This document shows, piece after piece, positions 62,501 to 64,000 of a DNA stretch of 64,000 nt (position 1 is its first letter; every line of letters begins with the position of its first letter). This DNA comes from Paenibacillus albiflavus (GTDB taxonomy: Bacteria; Bacillota; Bacilli; Paenibacillales; NBRC-103111), in assembly GCF_004344915.1 (NCBI RefSeq), contig NZ_SKFG01000002.1:1-64000 (forward strand). The letters run 5' to 3'. The notes under the pieces are model-generated. The model had not been told where the DNA came from, searched no databases, and saw only the letters and a list, made by a program, of their open reading frames with translations. The translations under genes and the position numbers were made by a program.

Positions 62501-63167
62501 CGGACCGATTCAACAAGAGGTTAGAGATTTAAGGCGTCAGATCAATCAGTTAGGCGATGTGAACGTTGGAGCAATCGAGGAATATGCGCGGGTATCTGAA
62601 CGTTATGAATTCCTTCATTCGCAGGAAAATGATTTAATCGAGGCTAAGACAACCCTATACGGGGTAATCCGAGAAATGGATGAAGAAATGTCCCGTCGTT
62701 TCAAAATGACCTATGATGCGATTAGGTCACATTTTGGCACCGTATTTTCCAAGTTATTTGGTGGTGGACGCGCCGATCTGGTATTATCAGAACCAGACAA
62801 CCTGCTAGAGACAGGGATCGATATTTTGGCACAGCCGCCAGGTAAAAAGCTGCAAAACCTCAGTCTTCTCTCAGGGGGGGAGCGTGCACTAACAGCGATT
62901 GCTTTATTGTTCTCGATTTTGCATGTGAAGCCTGTACCGTTCTGTGTGCTGGATGAGGTAGAAGCCGCGCTCGATGAAGCGAACGTATCTCGATTTGCAG
63001 AGTATTTACGTGAGTTCTCACAAGTGACGCAATTTATCGTTGTTACGCACCGCAAAGGAACGATGGAGGAAGCCGATGTGCTGTACGGGGTAACAATGGA
63101 AGAAGCGGGGGTATCCAAGCTCGTATCGGTTCGTCTGGAAGAGGAAGAAAGCGTCATGCTGGCTTGA
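59592..63167 (+). CDS. smc: Chromosome segregation protein SMC
   Basis: 1191 residues, full length. Walker A GPNGSGKSN at 31-39, long coiled coils at about 170-500 and 670-1010, hinge domain at about 515-640 (VGIAVDLIHFDAEYSSIFGS, GGSMTGGS), ABC signature LLSGGERALTA and Walker B VLDEVEAALDEAN. Condenses chromosomes with ScpA and ScpB. Confidence 0.96.
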   Translation: MFLKRIELSGFKSFANRTELEFVKGITAVVGPNGSGKSNISDGIRWVLGETSAKSLRGGKMEDVIFSGSDSRRAVSFAEVSLTLDNGSQALPIDFAEVTVTRRVHRSGDSEYFINKQPCRLKDITELFMDTGIGKEAYSIIGQGRIEEILSTKSEERRGIFEEASGIVKYKSRKKEAEKKLNETEQNLLRIHDLVSELDNQIEPLREQSKKATRYKSLKDSLKSSEITLYVHQIDGIHASWQLENNKLAELRNQQLSLSTEVSVHDAGLEQHRLKARAFEEELNVLQQTLLTLSEEVEKCEGYGEVLKERKKNIEDNRITVTANISSQEERLVSRETELSEQRVKLAQVSEQLSQLEEQLAAEEIRLLGVSASAALEAEESYKAEMLDSMNETARVRNEIRYADSQVESLVKRLAKLEDERLKWTEQREQLKRRREELNQRIVEAGKAIEEVQERYLSVSHSLKEKEQLAHEASLMVRKWEGRKDVLISRRDTMIELQNDYDGFMHGVKEVLKAKDRGQSLRGIRGAVAELVKVPANVEVAIETALGAALQNVVVETEKDGREAIAFLKSKQLGRATFLPMDVIKSRSISDGERRSMEAAQGYVGIAVDLIHFDAEYSSIFGSLLGNVIIAQTLEDANRIAAKGQYRFRVVTLEGDVVNAGGSMTGGSQGKKNANLLGRQRQLEELDKEIAETEIQLKELLERLAIVKADITAVNASLVDLREQGEARRIEEQALLAERNAHDTEHRTIEDGLLGDTQDRDSLEQEKLEYEQTKEHNINLLKELEQEEARLREVLSEAETARKATESAKEELQEQLTGLKVKVASVSQEKQGIRSHVSRLEQDIETITYELKASRERLEQLQLSYETNEQESVIQIEQLNDLRLRRNTCTEQIDYKRADRSKLLDLIQQVENETREQRSQLKVVEEDLRTTEVRVNRLDVELDNLLKKLGEEYELSYELAKERYPAPEQIGPIQQEVRDLRRQINQLGDVNVGAIEEYARVSERYEFLHSQENDLIEAKTTLYGVIREMDEEMSRRFKMTYDAIRSHFGTVFSKLFGGGRADLVLSEPDNLLETGIDILAQPPGKKLQNLSLLSGGERALTAIALLFSILHVKPVPFCVLDEVEAALDEANVSRFAEYLREFSQVTQFIVVTHRKGTMEEADVLYGVTMEEAGVSKLVSVRLEEEESVMLA

Positions 63168-63236
63168 TGAAAGATTAGCTTCAAGAGCATTTTACAAGAG
63201 AAATCGATTAGACAAGGTCAGATAGGGGATAAGTTC

Positions 63237-64000
63237 ATGAGTTTTTTTCAAAAATTAAAGCAAAGTATTTCATCCAAAGCAGAGCAAGTAACAAGCAAAT
63301 TTAAAGAGGGCTTAGCGAAAACACGCGACGTGTTCGTTGAGCGAGTGGAAGATTTGTTTTCACGGACGAAAAAAATTGATGAGGATTTCTATGAAGAGCT
63401 GGAAGAGATCTTGATCGGTGCGGACGTAGGCGTGACAACAGTGATGAACCTAATCAGCGATCTTCGTACTGAAGTGAAGAAACAGAAGATTGAGGATCCG
63501 AGCCAGCTTCAACCGATCTTAACGGAGAAGCTTGTAGAACTGCTATCAGGCACACAGAACGGTACTTTAAACATGGCGTCATCAGGGCTGACGGTTATCC
63601 TGTTTGTCGGGGTGAACGGTGTTGGTAAAACGACAACGATTGGTAAAATGGCGCATATGTTCAAGTCCCAGGGTAAGAAGGTTCTACTGGCAGCAGGCGA
63701 TACGTTCCGTGCGGCAGCGATTGAGCAGCTTGAAACTTGGGGGCAACGCGTTGGCGTTGATGTCATTAAGCAGCAATCGGGCTCTGATCCAGCGGCGGTG
63801 ATGTTCGATGCGGTACAGGCTGCCAAGAATCGTGGAGCGGATGTTCTGCTATGTGATACCGCAGGTCGTTTGCAGAACAAAATCAACTTGATGGAAGAGC
63901 TGGGCAAAATTTATCGCGTCATCCAGCGTGAAGTGCCCGATGCGCCGCATGAGACTTTGCTTGTGCTTGATGCGACAACAGGTCAGAATGCACTGAATCA
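63237..64000 (+). CDS. ftsY: Signal recognition particle receptor FtsY (partial)
   Basis: 254 residues before the window ends, so the 3' end is missing. GTPase G1 GVNGVGKTTT at 125-134, DTAGR at 207-211 and DATTGQ at 245-250. N-domain at 40-110. Usual partner of smc, with a 69-base gap. Targets ribosomes to the membrane. The ribosome site is weak (AGGGGATAAG). Confidence 0.94.
   Translation, partial: MSFFQKLKQSISSKAEQVTSKFKEGLAKTRDVFVERVEDLFSRTKKIDEDFYEELEEILIGADVGVTTVMNLISDLRTEVKKQKIEDPSQLQPILTEKLVELLSGTQNGTLNMASSGLTVILFVGVNGVGKTTTIGKMAHMFKSQGKKVLLAAGDTFRAAAIEQLETWGQRVGVDVIKQQSGSDPAAVMFDAVQAAKNRGADVLLCDTAGRLQNKINLMEELGKIYRVIQREVPDAPHETLLVLDATTGQNALN

Noticed and set aside
1-64000. tRNA or rRNA genes
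   Set aside because: No GTTCGANTC T-loop with matching cloverleaf arms and no rRNA sequence was noticed while reading; a tRNAscan run would be decisive.

Overview
The window looks like a chromosomal segment of a spore-forming, low-to-medium-GC Firmicute close to Paenibacillus or its relatives. The reasons are strong AGGAGG ribosome binding sites, a ylb-type block (rsmD, coaD, ylbJ, ylbL, yceD, rpmF), a FapR-type fatty-acid operon joined to rnc-smc-ftsY, a MurC close to the Bacillus form, a sporulation-type micropeptide, an SLH-domain protein, bacillithiol-transferase-like DinB proteins, and futalosine-pathway menaquinone genes. No rRNA, tRNA or CRISPR array was seen.

Layout. 1-8.1 kb is a co-directional accessory run: S51 peptidase, CWC protein, patatin, TIM-barrel protein, DinB protein, murC, HD hydrolase, histidine phosphatase and two GNATs. 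8.3-21.7 kb holds single genes and pairs: Eis-like acetyltransferase, tldD/tldE, quinone reductase, a purine-type permease with a PurR-box-like site facing a Rieske oxygenase, mqnB-mqnD, a radical SAM/SPASM protein, an HxlR/oxidoreductase pair and pckA. 21.8-27.6 kb is patchy and carries rearrangement scars: a duplicated gene tail flanking a lipoprotein gene, a TetR gene that has lost its HTH start, and an alpha/beta-hydrolase remnant. 27.6-39.1 kb is a long co-directional run of detoxification, repair and salvage enzymes (amidase, ABC ATPase, MccF-like S66 peptidase, two Nudix, CoaW, nucleotidyltransferase, BstA-like, GNAT, MurG-like, SolA-like). It ends in a DinB gene whose promoter contains a near-consensus LexA box. 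39.1-42.9 kb has an SLH protein, an orphan CofE-like protein and small genes.

43.2-45.2 kb is a decayed mobile region. It holds repeated terminator hairpins, repeats like IS21-family ends, a small intact Acb2/Tad1-type gene (a candidate phage sponge against nucleotide-signal immunity), two broken phage antirepressor fragments in opposite orientations, and a truncated helical protein. It lies directly upstream of the conserved core.

45.3-64 kb is that core: ylbH-type leader RNA, rsmD-coaD, ylbJ (opposite strand), ylbL, yceD-rpmF, fapR, then moaA-moaE-moaD inserted between fapR and plsX, then plsX-fabH-fabD-fabG-acpP, fabF, rnc, smc and ftsY (cut by the window end). Three near-identical 45-48 bp palindromic elements with a constant 12-nt spacer lie in front of rpmF, fapR and fabF. 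A long hairpin lies just before rnc and could be an RNase III autoregulatory site.

Most useful leads: the Acb2/Tad1-like gene in its phage scar, the three-copy palindrome in the lipid operon, the LexA-boxed DinB promoter, the moa insertion, and the rnc leader hairpin. All functional calls come from reading the sequence; no database search was run.
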